In this document: piece by piece, positions 1 through 7,453 of the stretch | How the letters are laid out: every line of letters starts with the position of its first letter | Position numbering within the stretch: the first letter of the stretch is position 1 | Assembly (NCBI RefSeq): GCF_022690685.1 | Contig: NZ_JALCYY010000005.1 | Span: 1 to 64,000 of the forward strand | Source of the DNA: Anaeromyxobacter terrae | GTDB taxonomy: Bacteria; Myxococcota; Myxococcia; Myxococcales; Anaeromyxobacteraceae | DNA: 64,000 bases | Direction: 5' to 3' | The notes under the pieces: model-generated | What the model saw: only the letters and a program-made list of their open reading frames with translations | Databases searched by the model: none | Told to the model about the DNA's origin: nothing | Translations under genes and position numbers: made by a program

Positions 1-90
1 GATCAGCTCGAGAGCTACATCCGCGGCGGCCGCGCCGGTCAGCTCTCCCAGCCGATCATGACGCTGTTCAGCCACGGCCGAGCTGCCTGA
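1..90 (+). CDS. 3' end of an unidentified protein (cut by window edge)
   Basis: Frame 1 is open from the first base to a TGA at 88-90 and encodes 29 residues ending in SHGRAA. The start lies outside the window. Nothing in the short tail identifies a family. The stop codon is followed after one base by the 180-bp palindromic element at 92-271. Whether the tail is the original C-terminus or was altered by insertion of that element cannot be judged here. Confidence 0.45.
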   Translation, partial: DQLESYIRGGRAGQLSQPIMTLFSHGRAA

Positions 91-91
91 C

Positions 92-271
92 GCGGAGCCC
101 GGTTGATCTGGGCGCGGCACGAGGCGCGCGATGGCGTCGGCGAGCCGGGCACACGACGACCGAGCAGCGCAGGCGGGCCTGGAAGGCCCGTCGAGCAGCG
201 CAGGGAGGAGTCTGCCCGGCGCAGCCAGCCAGCGTGCGCCGCAGTAGCGATCCAGATCAACCGGTCTCCGC
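92..271. repeat. Symmetric 180-bp palindromic element with 20-bp terminal inverted repeats
   Basis: The ends 92-111 and 252-271 are inverted copies matching at 19 of 20 positions, with core CCGGTTGATCTGG. Two further inverted pairs are nested on the same centre near 182: GCCGGGCA at 144-151 with 213-220, and GGGCCT at 175-180 with AGGCCC at 184-189, leaving a 3-base loop. A 13-bp direct repeat, CGAGCAGCGCAGG, sits on either side of the centre (161-173 and 192-204). It has no convincing ORF. It could be a MITE-like mobile element, a REP-type intergenic repeat or a structured transcript; copy number in the genome would decide. Confidence 0.7.
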
Positions 272-300
272 CATAGGCGGCCTCGCACGACGGGCGACCC

Positions 301-328
301 CGGCGGGCCCGCGATCGCGGGCCCGCCG
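301..328. terminator. 28-bp perfect palindrome, possible terminator stem
   Basis: Bases 301-328 equal their own reverse complement, centred on GATC, in the gap between the palindromic element and the methyltransferase gene. There is no T-run after it on either strand, so intrinsic termination is only a possibility. It ends 16 bases before the GTG start of the next gene, so a transcript reading through would place a very stable hairpin next to the ribosome binding region. Confidence 0.4.
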
Positions 329-344
329 TCGTTAGAAGCACCGC

Positions 345-905
345 GTGACGCTCGTCGCGCTCGTCGCCGCGCTGGCGGCCGCCCAGCTCGCGGAGACGCC
401 GCCCAGCGGCGGCCCCGAGGTGCCCTTCGTCACGACGCCGCTCGAGGTCGTGGACGAGATGCTGCGGCTCGCCGGAGTCGGCCCCGGCGACGTCGTCTAC
501 GACCTCGGCTGTGGCGACGGGCGGATCGTCATCCGCGCGGCCCGGGATCGCGGCGCGCACGGGGTCGGCGTCGACGTCGACGGCCGGCTCGTCGCGGAGG
601 CACGCGAGGCAGCGGCGCGGGCGGGCGTCGCGGACCGCGTGGAGTTTCGCGAGCAGGACCTCTTCGGCGTCGACCTGCGCCACGCGACGGTGGTGACGCT
701 GTACCTGTTCCGGCGGCTCAACCTGCAGCTGCGCCCGAAGCTCCTCGCCGAGCTCCGGCCTGGCGCGCGCGTCGTCTCGCACCAGTTCGACATGGGGGAC
801 TGGAAGCCGGACCGGATCATCGACGTGGGCGGACACCGCCTGTACCTCTGGACCGTGCCCGCCGATCCCGCGCGGCGCCGGGCGCTCGAGGCGGCGGGGC
901 GGTGA
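345..905 (+). CDS. Class I SAM-dependent methyltransferase, apparently exported
   Basis: 186 aa from a GTG start. The first 17 residues (MTLVALVAALAAAQLAE) look like a hydrophobic signal peptide. They are followed by PFVTTP and motif I DLGCGDG at about residues 53-59, an acidic strand end GVDVD near 76-80, and FREQDL near 103-108. This pattern matches the small class I methyltransferases that carry the P-F-V-x-T-P motif before the SAM loop. The substrate is unknown. SAM is not normally present in the periplasm, so the leader may be a membrane anchor rather than a cleaved signal, or the true start may be internal. Confidence 0.7.
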   Translation: MTLVALVAALAAAQLAETPPSGGPEVPFVTTPLEVVDEMLRLAGVGPGDVVYDLGCGDGRIVIRAARDRGAHGVGVDVDGRLVAEAREAAARAGVADRVEFREQDLFGVDLRHATVVTLYLFRRLNLQLRPKLLAELRPGARVVSHQFDMGDWKPDRIIDVGGHRLYLWTVPADPARRRALEAAGR

Positions 906-966
906 TCCCTCCCGCAGGCCGCGGCGCCGGCGTGCTTCCACGACCGGGCGGCGCTACCGTGGCGGC

Positions 967-1788
967 ATGGGGATCGACGTGAACGGGGTCCGCCTGTTCC
1001 ACACCACGCGCGGAGCGGGCGAGCCCGTCGTCCTCGTCCACGGCTCCTGGGGCGACCACCACGGCTGGGACGCCGTCGCTCCGCAGCTCGCCGAGCGGCG
1101 CGCGGTCGTCGCCTACGACCGGCGCGGCCACGGCCTCTCCGCCGCTGCGCGTCCCGCGACGGTCCACGATCACGTGGCCGACCTCGCCGCGCTCGTCGAG
1201 GCGCTCGGGCTCGGCCCCGTGCACCTGCTGGCGAGCTCGTACGGAGCGTCGATCGCGCTCCGCACCGCGGCGCTCCACCCCGAGCGGATCCGCTCGCTGT
1301 GCGCGCACGAGCCTCCGCTCATGCGGCTGCTCGACGACCACGCGCCCTCCGCCCCTGCCCTGCGCGCCTTCCGCGAGGCCTACCGGCGCATCGAGGCGCT
1401 CCTGCGAGCCGGGCGCCTCTCCGACGCGGCGCGCACGTTCGTGGACGAGATCGCGCTCGGGCCGGGGACCTGGGACCGGCTCGCCCCGGCGGGCCGCGAG
1501 ACGTTCATCCGGAACGCGCCCACCTTCCTCGCCGAGATCGAGGATCCCGACGCGCTCGCCATCGACCTGCGCGCGCTCCGGGCGTTTCGCGGGCCGGTGC
1601 TGCTCACGCAGGGCGACCGGAGCCCACCGCTGTTCGGACCCATCCTGGACCGGCTCGCCACGGCGCTGCCGCAGGCGACGCGCCACACGATCGCGGGCGC
1701 CGGCCACGTCCCGCACGCGAGCCACCCGCGAGCCTACGTCGAGCGCGTCGAGGCGTTCCTGGCCGGCTCCGGCGCCGCCGGGACGTAA
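967..1788 (+). CDS. Alpha/beta hydrolase
   Basis: 273 aa, usual size for the fold. The oxyanion-hole HGSWG is at residues 25-29, YDRRGHG at 50-56, the nucleophile elbow ASSYGAS near 89-95 (Ser91), an acid strand LLTQGDRS near 213-220, and the catalytic His in GAGHVPH near 248. The first Gly of the usual G-x-S-x-G elbow is Ala here, a common variant. The closest functional classes are esterases and haloalkane-dehalogenase-like hydrolases; the substrate cannot be read from sequence. It stands alone, 61 bp after the methyltransferase. Confidence 0.85.
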   Translation: MGIDVNGVRLFHTTRGAGEPVVLVHGSWGDHHGWDAVAPQLAERRAVVAYDRRGHGLSAAARPATVHDHVADLAALVEALGLGPVHLLASSYGASIALRTAALHPERIRSLCAHEPPLMRLLDDHAPSAPALRAFREAYRRIEALLRAGRLSDAARTFVDEIALGPGTWDRLAPAGRETFIRNAPTFLAEIEDPDALAIDLRALRAFRGPVLLTQGDRSPPLFGPILDRLATALPQATRHTIAGAGHVPHASHPRAYVERVEAFLAGSGAAGT

Positions 1789-1833
1789 GTCGTTCGACTG
1801 GCCTCGGCGGTCCGCCGACGGCATCGCAGGGTG

Positions 1834-3429
1834 ATGGAGATCCGCCACGTCGTCGAGGTGGTGGTCCTGATGGTGGCGGCCGTGGTGGCGCTCGCCACGC
1901 TCGCCAGACGCCTCGCCCTCCCCTACCCGATCCTCCTCACGCTCGGCGGCCTCCTGCTCGGGCTGGTCCCGGGGCTGCCCCAGGTGGTCCTCGCCCCCGA
2001 CCTGGTGTTCCTCCTGGTCCTGCCGCCGCTGCTCTACGCCGCCGCGTGGGACACCTCGTGGCGCGACTTCTGGTCCGCCCGCCGCGCCATCGGCCTCCTC
2101 GCGCTCGGGCTCGTCGCCGCGACGGTGGCCTCCGTGGCGCTCGCCGCGCACCTGCTCGTCGGGCTCGCGTGGGCCCCGGCCCTCGCGCTCGGCGCGATCG
2201 TCTCGCCCACGGATGCCATCGCCGCGACGGCGATCGCCGAGCGGCTCCACGCCCCCCGTCGGCTCATCACGGTCCTCGAGGGAGAGAGCCTGGTGAACGA
2301 CGCGAGCGGGCTCGTCGCCTACCGGTTCGCGATCGCCGCCACCCTCACCGGGAGCTTCTCGCTCGCCGCCGCGGCGGGTCAGTTCGTCCTCCTGAGCCTG
2401 GGCGGGATCGCGGTCGGCGTGGTCGTCGGCCGGCTGAGCCTGCGGCTCCTCGCGCGGCTCGACGACGGTCCCTCGGAGGTCCTCGCGGGGATGGTCACCG
2501 CGTACGCGGCCTACTTCCTCGCCGAGCGCGCCGGCGTGTCGGGCGTCCTGGCCTGCGTCGCGGGCGGGCTCTCCGGCTCGCGCATCGCGCCGAGGGTCGT
2601 GCGCCCCAGCACGCGGCTGCAGGCGTACGCGGTGTGGGACACGCTCGAGTTCCTGCTGAACGGCCTCGTGTTCATCCTCCTCGGCTTCCAGGTCCGCGAG
2701 GTCTGGTCCGAGATCTCGCGCGCGCCCCTCTCCACCCTGCTCCTCCACGGTGCCGCGATCTCCGCCACCGTGATCGCCACGCGGATGCTCTGGGTGTTCC
2801 CGACCACGTACCTGCCGCGGCTCGTGTCGGCGCGGCTCCGCGCGCGGGATCCGGCTCCGCCCTGGCCGCACGTGGTCGTCGCCGGCTGGGCGGGCATGCG
2901 CGGCGCCGTCTCGCTCGCGCTGGCGCTCGCGCTGCCGCGCGACGGCCGCACGTTCCCCGGCCGCGGCCTCATCGTCTACCTGACCTTCTGCGTGATCCTC
3001 GCGACGCTCGTCGGCCAGGGGCTCACGCTCGGACCGCTCATGCGCTGGCTGGGCGTGGTCTCGGAGGGCGGCGAGCCTCGCGAGGAGCTCGAGGCGCGGC
3101 GGGCCGCGACGCGCGCGGGGATGGCCCGGATCGAGGCGCTCCTCGGCGAGTCCTGGGTGCCGCGCGAGCGCGGCGAGCACCTGCGCGGTCATTACCAGGA
3201 TCGGCTCAGCGCCCTCGACGGACGGGCCGCGCACGCCGACGGCGAGATCGCCGATGCCGACGGGCGGGATCCGGGCGCGGAGGAGGCGCGCGCGTTCCGC
3301 AGGCTGCGGCTCGAGGGGATCCGGGAGGAGCGGCGCGAGCTGATCCGGCTCCGGAACGAGGGCGCCCTCGACGACGACGCCTTCCAGCGGATCGAGCGGG
3401 ACCTCGACCTCGCCGAGGAGCGCGCGTGA
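1834..3429 (+). CDS. CPA1-family Na+/H+ antiporter
   Basis: 531 aa, matching the bacterial NhaP/YjcE-type CPA1 exchangers. About 12 hydrophobic segments span residues 5-405. The ion-binding region reads IVSPTDAIAATAIAE near 130-145, followed by EGESLVNDASGLV near 150-162. Both are hallmark CPA1 segments containing the essential Asp residues. The last ~120 residues are charged and cytoplasmic. It exchanges protons for Na+ or K+ at the inner membrane. ATG 1834 is preferred over GTG 1831; neither has a strong ribosome binding site. It ends 9 bp from the convergent receiver gene. Confidence 0.85.
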   Translation: MEIRHVVEVVVLMVAAVVALATLARRLALPYPILLTLGGLLLGLVPGLPQVVLAPDLVFLLVLPPLLYAAAWDTSWRDFWSARRAIGLLALGLVAATVASVALAAHLLVGLAWAPALALGAIVSPTDAIAATAIAERLHAPRRLITVLEGESLVNDASGLVAYRFAIAATLTGSFSLAAAAGQFVLLSLGGIAVGVVVGRLSLRLLARLDDGPSEVLAGMVTAYAAYFLAERAGVSGVLACVAGGLSGSRIAPRVVRPSTRLQAYAVWDTLEFLLNGLVFILLGFQVREVWSEISRAPLSTLLLHGAAISATVIATRMLWVFPTTYLPRLVSARLRARDPAPPWPHVVVAGWAGMRGAVSLALALALPRDGRTFPGRGLIVYLTFCVILATLVGQGLTLGPLMRWLGVVSEGGEPREELEARRAATRAGMARIEALLGESWVPRERGEHLRGHYQDRLSALDGRAAHADGEIADADGRDPGAEEARAFRRLRLEGIREERRELIRLRNEGALDDDAFQRIERDLDLAEERA

Positions 3430-3438
3430 TTGGCCAAC

Positions 3439-3948
3439 CTACACCGCGGCGCTGCACAGGGGCGGGACGGGCGCGAACGCCGCACGCGCGAGCACGAGGG
3501 TGCCCCGCGCCGCCGGGTGCACCGGCGCCGCGGACCGGAGAGGCGCCGGCTCTGCACGCCGCGCTGCGACGTCCGCGATGGCCTGCGCCGCCGCCTCGGG
3601 CCCGAGCGCGCGGTCCACGACCGCGTCCGCGCCGAGGGCGACGAGCTGATCGCGAAGCCCGCGCGAGGCGCCGCCGGCGAGGACGACGATGCCGAGGTCG
3701 CGCTCGCCCCCCGCGTGGCGGACGAGGTGGACGAACGACACGGCATCACGGCCGGGCAGCTCCGAGTCGATGACGAGCACGTCGAGCTCGAGGAGCTCGT
3801 CGAGGAGCTGGTCGAGGCCGGTCGCCGCGTCCGTCGCGGCGCGCACCTCGAAGCCCCGCGCCTCGAGGGCGGTGCCGAGGAGCCGGAGCACGTTCGCGTC
3901 GTCGTCGAGGAGGAGCGCCCTGGGCCGCCGGTTCGTCGTCGCGTTCAT
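3439..3948 (-). CDS. Degenerate response-regulator receiver protein
   Basis: 169 aa, a single receiver domain (about residues 9-125) plus a tail of ~45 Ala/Pro-rich residues and no output domain. The acidic pocket DDD (15-17) and the phospho-acceptor Asp61 in VIDSELPG are intact. The conserved Thr/Ser of strand 4 is Ala91, and the conserved Lys of strand 5 is Arg113 (VVDRAL instead of a K-P pair). Phosphorylation switching is therefore probably impaired or altered. No kinase is adjacent. It ends next to the convergent antiporter gene. Confidence 0.7.
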   Translation of the reverse strand: MNATTNRRPRALLLDDDANVLRLLGTALEARGFEVRAATDAATGLDQLLDELLELDVLVIDSELPGRDAVSFVHLVRHAGGERDLGIVVLAGGASRGLRDQLVALGADAVVDRALGPEAAAQAIADVAARRAEPAPLRSAAPVHPAARGTLVLARAAFAPVPPLCSAAV

Positions 3949-4148
3949 GCCCTGCCGACGCGCCGCCGCGAAGGGCTATTCAGCGCGTGAAATCGCGCCG
4001 GAACCGCCGTGTCGACGGGCGCTTGCGACGCGTGAACGGCAGCCACAGCGTGAAGAGACGGCGCGACGCGCCTCCCGGGCGACCGGGACCTCTCTCGTCA
4101 CCCGTGAGGCCGGAGCGCGCGCGATGGCGTTCCCCTACATTCGCGACG

Positions 4149-5213
4149 ATGGCTCGACTCGACGTGGCGCGGAGGCGGATGCTCACCCAGCGCGTCATGG
4201 GGCCGCGGTTCGAGGCCCCGCTGGACGCGGTCCGCTGGCTCGGCGCCGTCCAGGCCCAGGACTACCTCGGGGCGCTGTGGGCGATCGGGCTGCGGACGCG
4301 GGGGGCGACCGAGGCCGCCGTGGAGCGCGCCATCGCCGATCGGCTGATCGTCCGCACCTGGCCGATGCGCGGCACGCTGCACTTCGTCGCCGCCGCCGAC
4401 GCCCGCTGGATGCTCGCGCTCCTCACGCCGAAGGTCATCCGCGCCAGCGCCGCGCGCCTGCGCCAGCTCGACCTCGACGAGGCGGTGTTCGCCCGCAGCC
4501 GGGACCTGCTCGCGAGGGCCCTCGAGGGCGGCCGGCGGCTATCGCGAGACGCGATCTACGCGCTGCTGCGCGACGCCGGCATCTCCCCCGCCGGCCAGCG
4601 CGGCATCCACATCCTGTGGCGGCTCGCGCAGGAGCGGCTCGTCTGCTTCGCGTCGCGCGAGGGCAAGCAGCACACGTTCGCGCTCCTCGAGGAATGGCTG
4701 CCGCCGGCGAGGGCGCTCGAGCGCGACGAGGCGCTGGCGGAGCTCGCCACGCGCTATTTCACCGGCCACGGCCCGTCCACGCTCGAGGACTTCGGCTGGT
4801 GGTCCGGGCTTCCCGCCGCCCTGGCGCGGGAGGCGCTCGAGCTCGCGAAGCCAAGGCTCGCCCGCGAGGTCGTGGGCGATCGCGTCCTCTGGGCCTCCGG
4901 CGCGGAGCGCGCGCTGGGGAGCACCCGCTCCGAGGCGTACCTCTTGCCGGCCTTCGACGAGCTCCTCGTCGGGTACCGCGACCGGAGCGCGTCGCTCGAC
5001 CCGGCGTACGCCCGGCGCGTGGGAAACCTCCTCTCCCCGACCCTCGTCCACGAAGGCCAGGTCGTCGGGACCTGGACGCGATCCTTCAGGAAGGACACGG
5101 TGGAGGTTCGCACCACCTTCTTCGAGCGCGCCGCGCCCTCGCGCGCCCGCGCCGTCGCGGAGGCCGCCGCGGGGTATGGAGCCTTCGTGGGCAGGCGCGT
5201 CGTGCTGCCGTGA
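4149..5213 (+). CDS. Winged-helix DNA-binding protein, AlkZ/YcaQ-like (HTH_42)
   Basis: 354 aa from ATG 4149. The frame is open upstream to 3987, but that part is Arg-rich and unlike the family. The core contains QAQDY near residue 37 (the Q-x-Q signature that is catalytic in AlkZ-type glycosylases), then RTWPMRGTLHFV near 73-84, and GRRVV at the C-terminus. AlkZ-type enzymes remove alkylated bases and unhook interstrand crosslinks. Many family members are uncharacterised, so glycosylase activity is inferred. It is divergent from the receiver gene and convergent with the DUF554 gene. Confidence 0.75.
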   Translation: MARLDVARRRMLTQRVMGPRFEAPLDAVRWLGAVQAQDYLGALWAIGLRTRGATEAAVERAIADRLIVRTWPMRGTLHFVAAADARWMLALLTPKVIRASAARLRQLDLDEAVFARSRDLLARALEGGRRLSRDAIYALLRDAGISPAGQRGIHILWRLAQERLVCFASREGKQHTFALLEEWLPPARALERDEALAELATRYFTGHGPSTLEDFGWWSGLPAALAREALELAKPRLAREVVGDRVLWASGAERALGSTRSEAYLLPAFDELLVGYRDRSASLDPAYARRVGNLLSPTLVHEGQVVGTWTRSFRKDTVEVRTTFFERAAPSRARAVAEAAAGYGAFVGRRVVLP

Positions 5214-5274
5214 GCCGCGAGCGCTCACCCCTGTTCTTCGTGCTGCACACCGTCGAGCTCGACGGGAGCGCCGC

Positions 5275-6033
5275 TCAGGGGACGACGTAGGCGAGGACGG
5301 CCGCGACGAACACGCCGGGCAGGAGATTGCCCACCGGCAGGCGCTTGATGCCGGTGAGATCGAGGCCGATGGCGGCGATGAGCAGCCCGCCGGCCGAGGT
5401 GAGCGTGGCAAGGACCGGGACGGTGAGGTAGCCGGCCACGCCGCTCGCGGCGGCCGTGATCCCCCCCTGGTACAGCGCGAGCGGCAGCACGGAGAGCCCC
5501 ACCCCCGGGCCGAGCGTGGAGGCGAGCACGATGGAGGTGATGCCGTCGAGCAGCGCCTTCACGAAGAGCACGTCGGGCTGGCCGGCGGCGTCCTGGATGG
5601 AGCCGATCACGGCCATGGCGCCGACGCAGTACAGCAGGGACGCCGTCACGAACCCCTCGACGAGGTCGTGGCCCTGCGGCGCCGCGTGGCCCGCCGTGGG
5701 GGGCGCCCGCCGCGCGAGGGACTGCATCCAGACGCCGAACCGCTCCAGGCGGAGCTCGAGCTGGAGCAGCTCACCCACGATCCCCCCCACCACGAGCCCC
5801 CCGATCACGACGAGCGGGTTGGGGTGGAACGGCCCGGCGCCCGCGTGGGCGAGCTTCGTCGCGTCGACGCGCGGATCGAGGGCCATCTGCAGCCCGACCC
5901 CGAGCACCGACAGCCCGATGGCAGCCATGGCGGTGGTGCGGACGCGATCGGGGATGAGGCGGCCGAAGAGCAGCCCGACGCCGGTCCCGGCGACGATGGC
6001 GCCGACGTTCACGAGGGTTCCGATGCCTGGCAT
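5275..6033 (-). CDS. DUF554 family membrane protein
   Basis: 252 aa. The N-terminal MPGIGTLVNVGAIVAGTGVG is typical of DUF554 (YdfK-like). Start ATG 6033 is chosen over the ATG at 6057 because GGAG lies 5-6 bases upstream and the family begins with this motif. There are about seven hydrophobic segments and Gly-rich repeats such as GGLVVGGIVGE and LDGITSIVLASTLGPGVGLS. The function of this inner-membrane family is not established. It is divergent from the first Liv operon. Confidence 0.8.
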   Translation of the reverse strand: MPGIGTLVNVGAIVAGTGVGLLFGRLIPDRVRTTAMAAIGLSVLGVGLQMALDPRVDATKLAHAGAGPFHPNPLVVIGGLVVGGIVGELLQLELRLERFGVWMQSLARRAPPTAGHAAPQGHDLVEGFVTASLLYCVGAMAVIGSIQDAAGQPDVLFVKALLDGITSIVLASTLGPGVGLSVLPLALYQGGITAAASGVAGYLTVPVLATLTSAGGLLIAAIGLDLTGIKRLPVGNLLPGVFVAAVLAYVVP

Positions 6034-6264
6034 TCGTTCTCCGGGAGCGGCGGCCACCGTGCGCGGCCCGACGCAGTGCGCCGCAAACTACAAGAAAGGC
6101 TCCGGCCGGGCGACGCCAAACCCGGCCTCGGGCCGGGGGCAAGGGAAAGACGAGCCGGGGGCCCGGGGTCCGCCGGACGGAACGGGCCCCCCTGCGTATT
6201 TCCCCTACCGGAGGGCGCCCGAACGATGCTGAGATGTCGCCTCCCGGGGTTCAAAGGAGGACAC
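6034..6264. promoter_or_regulatory. Divergent intergenic region upstream of livK1, GC hairpins
   Basis: This 231-bp gap separates DUF554 from the first liv operon. It holds a short hairpin at 6121-6137 (CCCGGCCTCGGGCCGGG) and a longer imperfect one whose arms GGGGGCCCG and CGGGCCCCCC lie near 6157-6165 and 6183-6192. A strong ribosome binding site AAAGGAGG at 6253-6260 fixes the livK1 start at 6265. I could not identify a confident -35/-10 pair. The hairpins could form in the livK1 leader. Confidence 0.4.
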
Positions 6265-7386
6265 ATGACGAAGCCGATGAGACTCGCAGTCGCGATGTCC
6301 CTGCTCGCATTCGGATCCGCCCGCGCGGCGGACACGGTCAAGATCGGGCTGATGGCCCCGATGACCGGCTCCTGGGCCAGCGAGGGTCAGGAGATGAAGC
6401 GCAACGTCGACCTGCTCGCCGCGGAGCAGAACGCACGCGGCGGCCTGCTCGGCAAGCAGATCGAGGTGGTGCTGGAGGACGACGGCGGCGATCCGCGGAC
6501 GGCAGCCCTCGCCGCGCAGCGGCTCACCACGAAGGGCGTCGTGGCCGTCATCGGCACGTACGGCTCGGCGGTGACCGAGGCCACCCAGAACATCATCGAC
6601 GAGGCGGGTCTCGTCCAGGTGGCGAACGGCTCCACCGCCGTCCGGCTCACCGAGAAGGGGCTCAAGCACTTCTTCCGGACCTGCCCGCGCGACGACGAGC
6701 AGGGGCGCGTCGGGGCCGCGACCCTCGAGAAGCTGAAGGCGAAGAAGGTCGCGCTGCTCCACGACAACTCGGCCTACTCGAAGGGGCTCGCGGACGAGAT
6801 CGCGGCGATCCTCAAGAAGCGCAACATCCCCATCGCCTTCTTCGACGCCCTCACGCCCAAGGAGCAGGACTACTCGGCGATCCTCACCCGGCTCAAGGCG
6901 GCCGGGCCGGACGTGGTCTTCTTCACCGGCTACTATCCCGAGGCCGGGCTGCTCCTGAAGCAGAAGAAGCAGATGGGCTGGAACGTGCCCTTCATCGGCG
7001 GCGACGCCATCAACAACCCCGATCTCGTCAAGATCGCCGGCAAGGACGCGGCGGCCGGGTTCCAGTTCCTCTCGCCGCCCGTCCCGAAGGACCTCGACAC
7101 GCCCGAGGCCAAGGCCTACGTCGCGAGCTACCAGAAGAAGTACGGCGAGGCCCCCAACTCGATCTACGGCGTCCTCGCGGGCGACGGCTTCCGCGTCGTC
7201 GTGAAGGCCATCGAGGCCACCAAGTCGACCGACGCCGACAAGCTGCGCGGGTACCTGGTCGGCCAGCTCAAGGACTTCCCGGGCTTCACCGGAAAGATCG
7301 CGTTCAACGAGAAGGGCGACCGCGTGGGCGAGCTGTACCGCGTGTACAAGGTCGACCCCGCCGGCAACTTCGTCCTGCAGAAGTAG
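6265..7386 (+). CDS. livK: Branched-chain amino acid ABC transporter, periplasmic binding protein (system 1)
   Basis: 373 aa. A Sec signal peptide is followed by an ARAAD cleavage region (near 22-23), and there is no lipobox. The periplasmic ligand-binding fold begins VKIGLMAPMTGSWASEGQEM, with the family pattern LAAEQNARGGLLGKQIEVVLEDD and the hinge sequence GTYGSAVTEAT. It captures the substrate for LivHMGF. The substrate may be branched-chain or other hydrophobic amino acids, or an unrelated carboxylate; this family is broad. It is the first gene of a five-gene operon, separated from livH by a hairpin. Confidence 0.88.
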   Translation: MTKPMRLAVAMSLLAFGSARAADTVKIGLMAPMTGSWASEGQEMKRNVDLLAAEQNARGGLLGKQIEVVLEDDGGDPRTAALAAQRLTTKGVVAVIGTYGSAVTEATQNIIDEAGLVQVANGSTAVRLTEKGLKHFFRTCPRDDEQGRVGAATLEKLKAKKVALLHDNSAYSKGLADEIAAILKKRNIPIAFFDALTPKEQDYSAILTRLKAAGPDVVFFTGYYPEAGLLLKQKKQMGWNVPFIGGDAINNPDLVKIAGKDAAAGFQFLSPPVPKDLDTPEAKAYVASYQKKYGEAPNSIYGVLAGDGFRVVVKAIEATKSTDADKLRGYLVGQLKDFPGFTGKIAFNEKGDRVGELYRVYKVDPAGNFVLQK

Positions 7387-7400
7387 CGCGTGCCCAGCGG

Positions 7401-7429
7401 AGCGGGGCCCCGCGGTCCGGGGCCCCGCT
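7401..7429 (+). promoter_or_regulatory. Intercistronic hairpin between livK1 and livH1
   Basis: A perfect 12-bp inverted repeat, AGCGGGGCCCCG (7401-7412 with 7418-7429), has a 5-base loop. It lies 14 bases after the livK1 stop and 24 before livH1. No T-run follows it. Equivalent hairpins occur at the other two livK-livH junctions (18105-18145 and 32220-32252). The likely role is partial termination or protection of the livK mRNA end, so that binding protein exceeds permease. Confidence 0.65.
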
Positions 7430-7453
7430 CGACCTCCGGAGCCGACCGATCCC

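Noticed and set aside
817-3234. Very long open frame antisense to the hydrolase and antiporter genes
   Set aside because: The translation is Arg/Glu/His-rich with no family pattern; high GC content creates such open frames opposite real genes. The plus-strand proteins have clear motifs.
3987-4148. N-terminal extension of the AlkZ-like protein
   Set aside because: The 54 additional residues are Arg/Pro-rich, unlike the family, and ATG 4149 gives a typical start.
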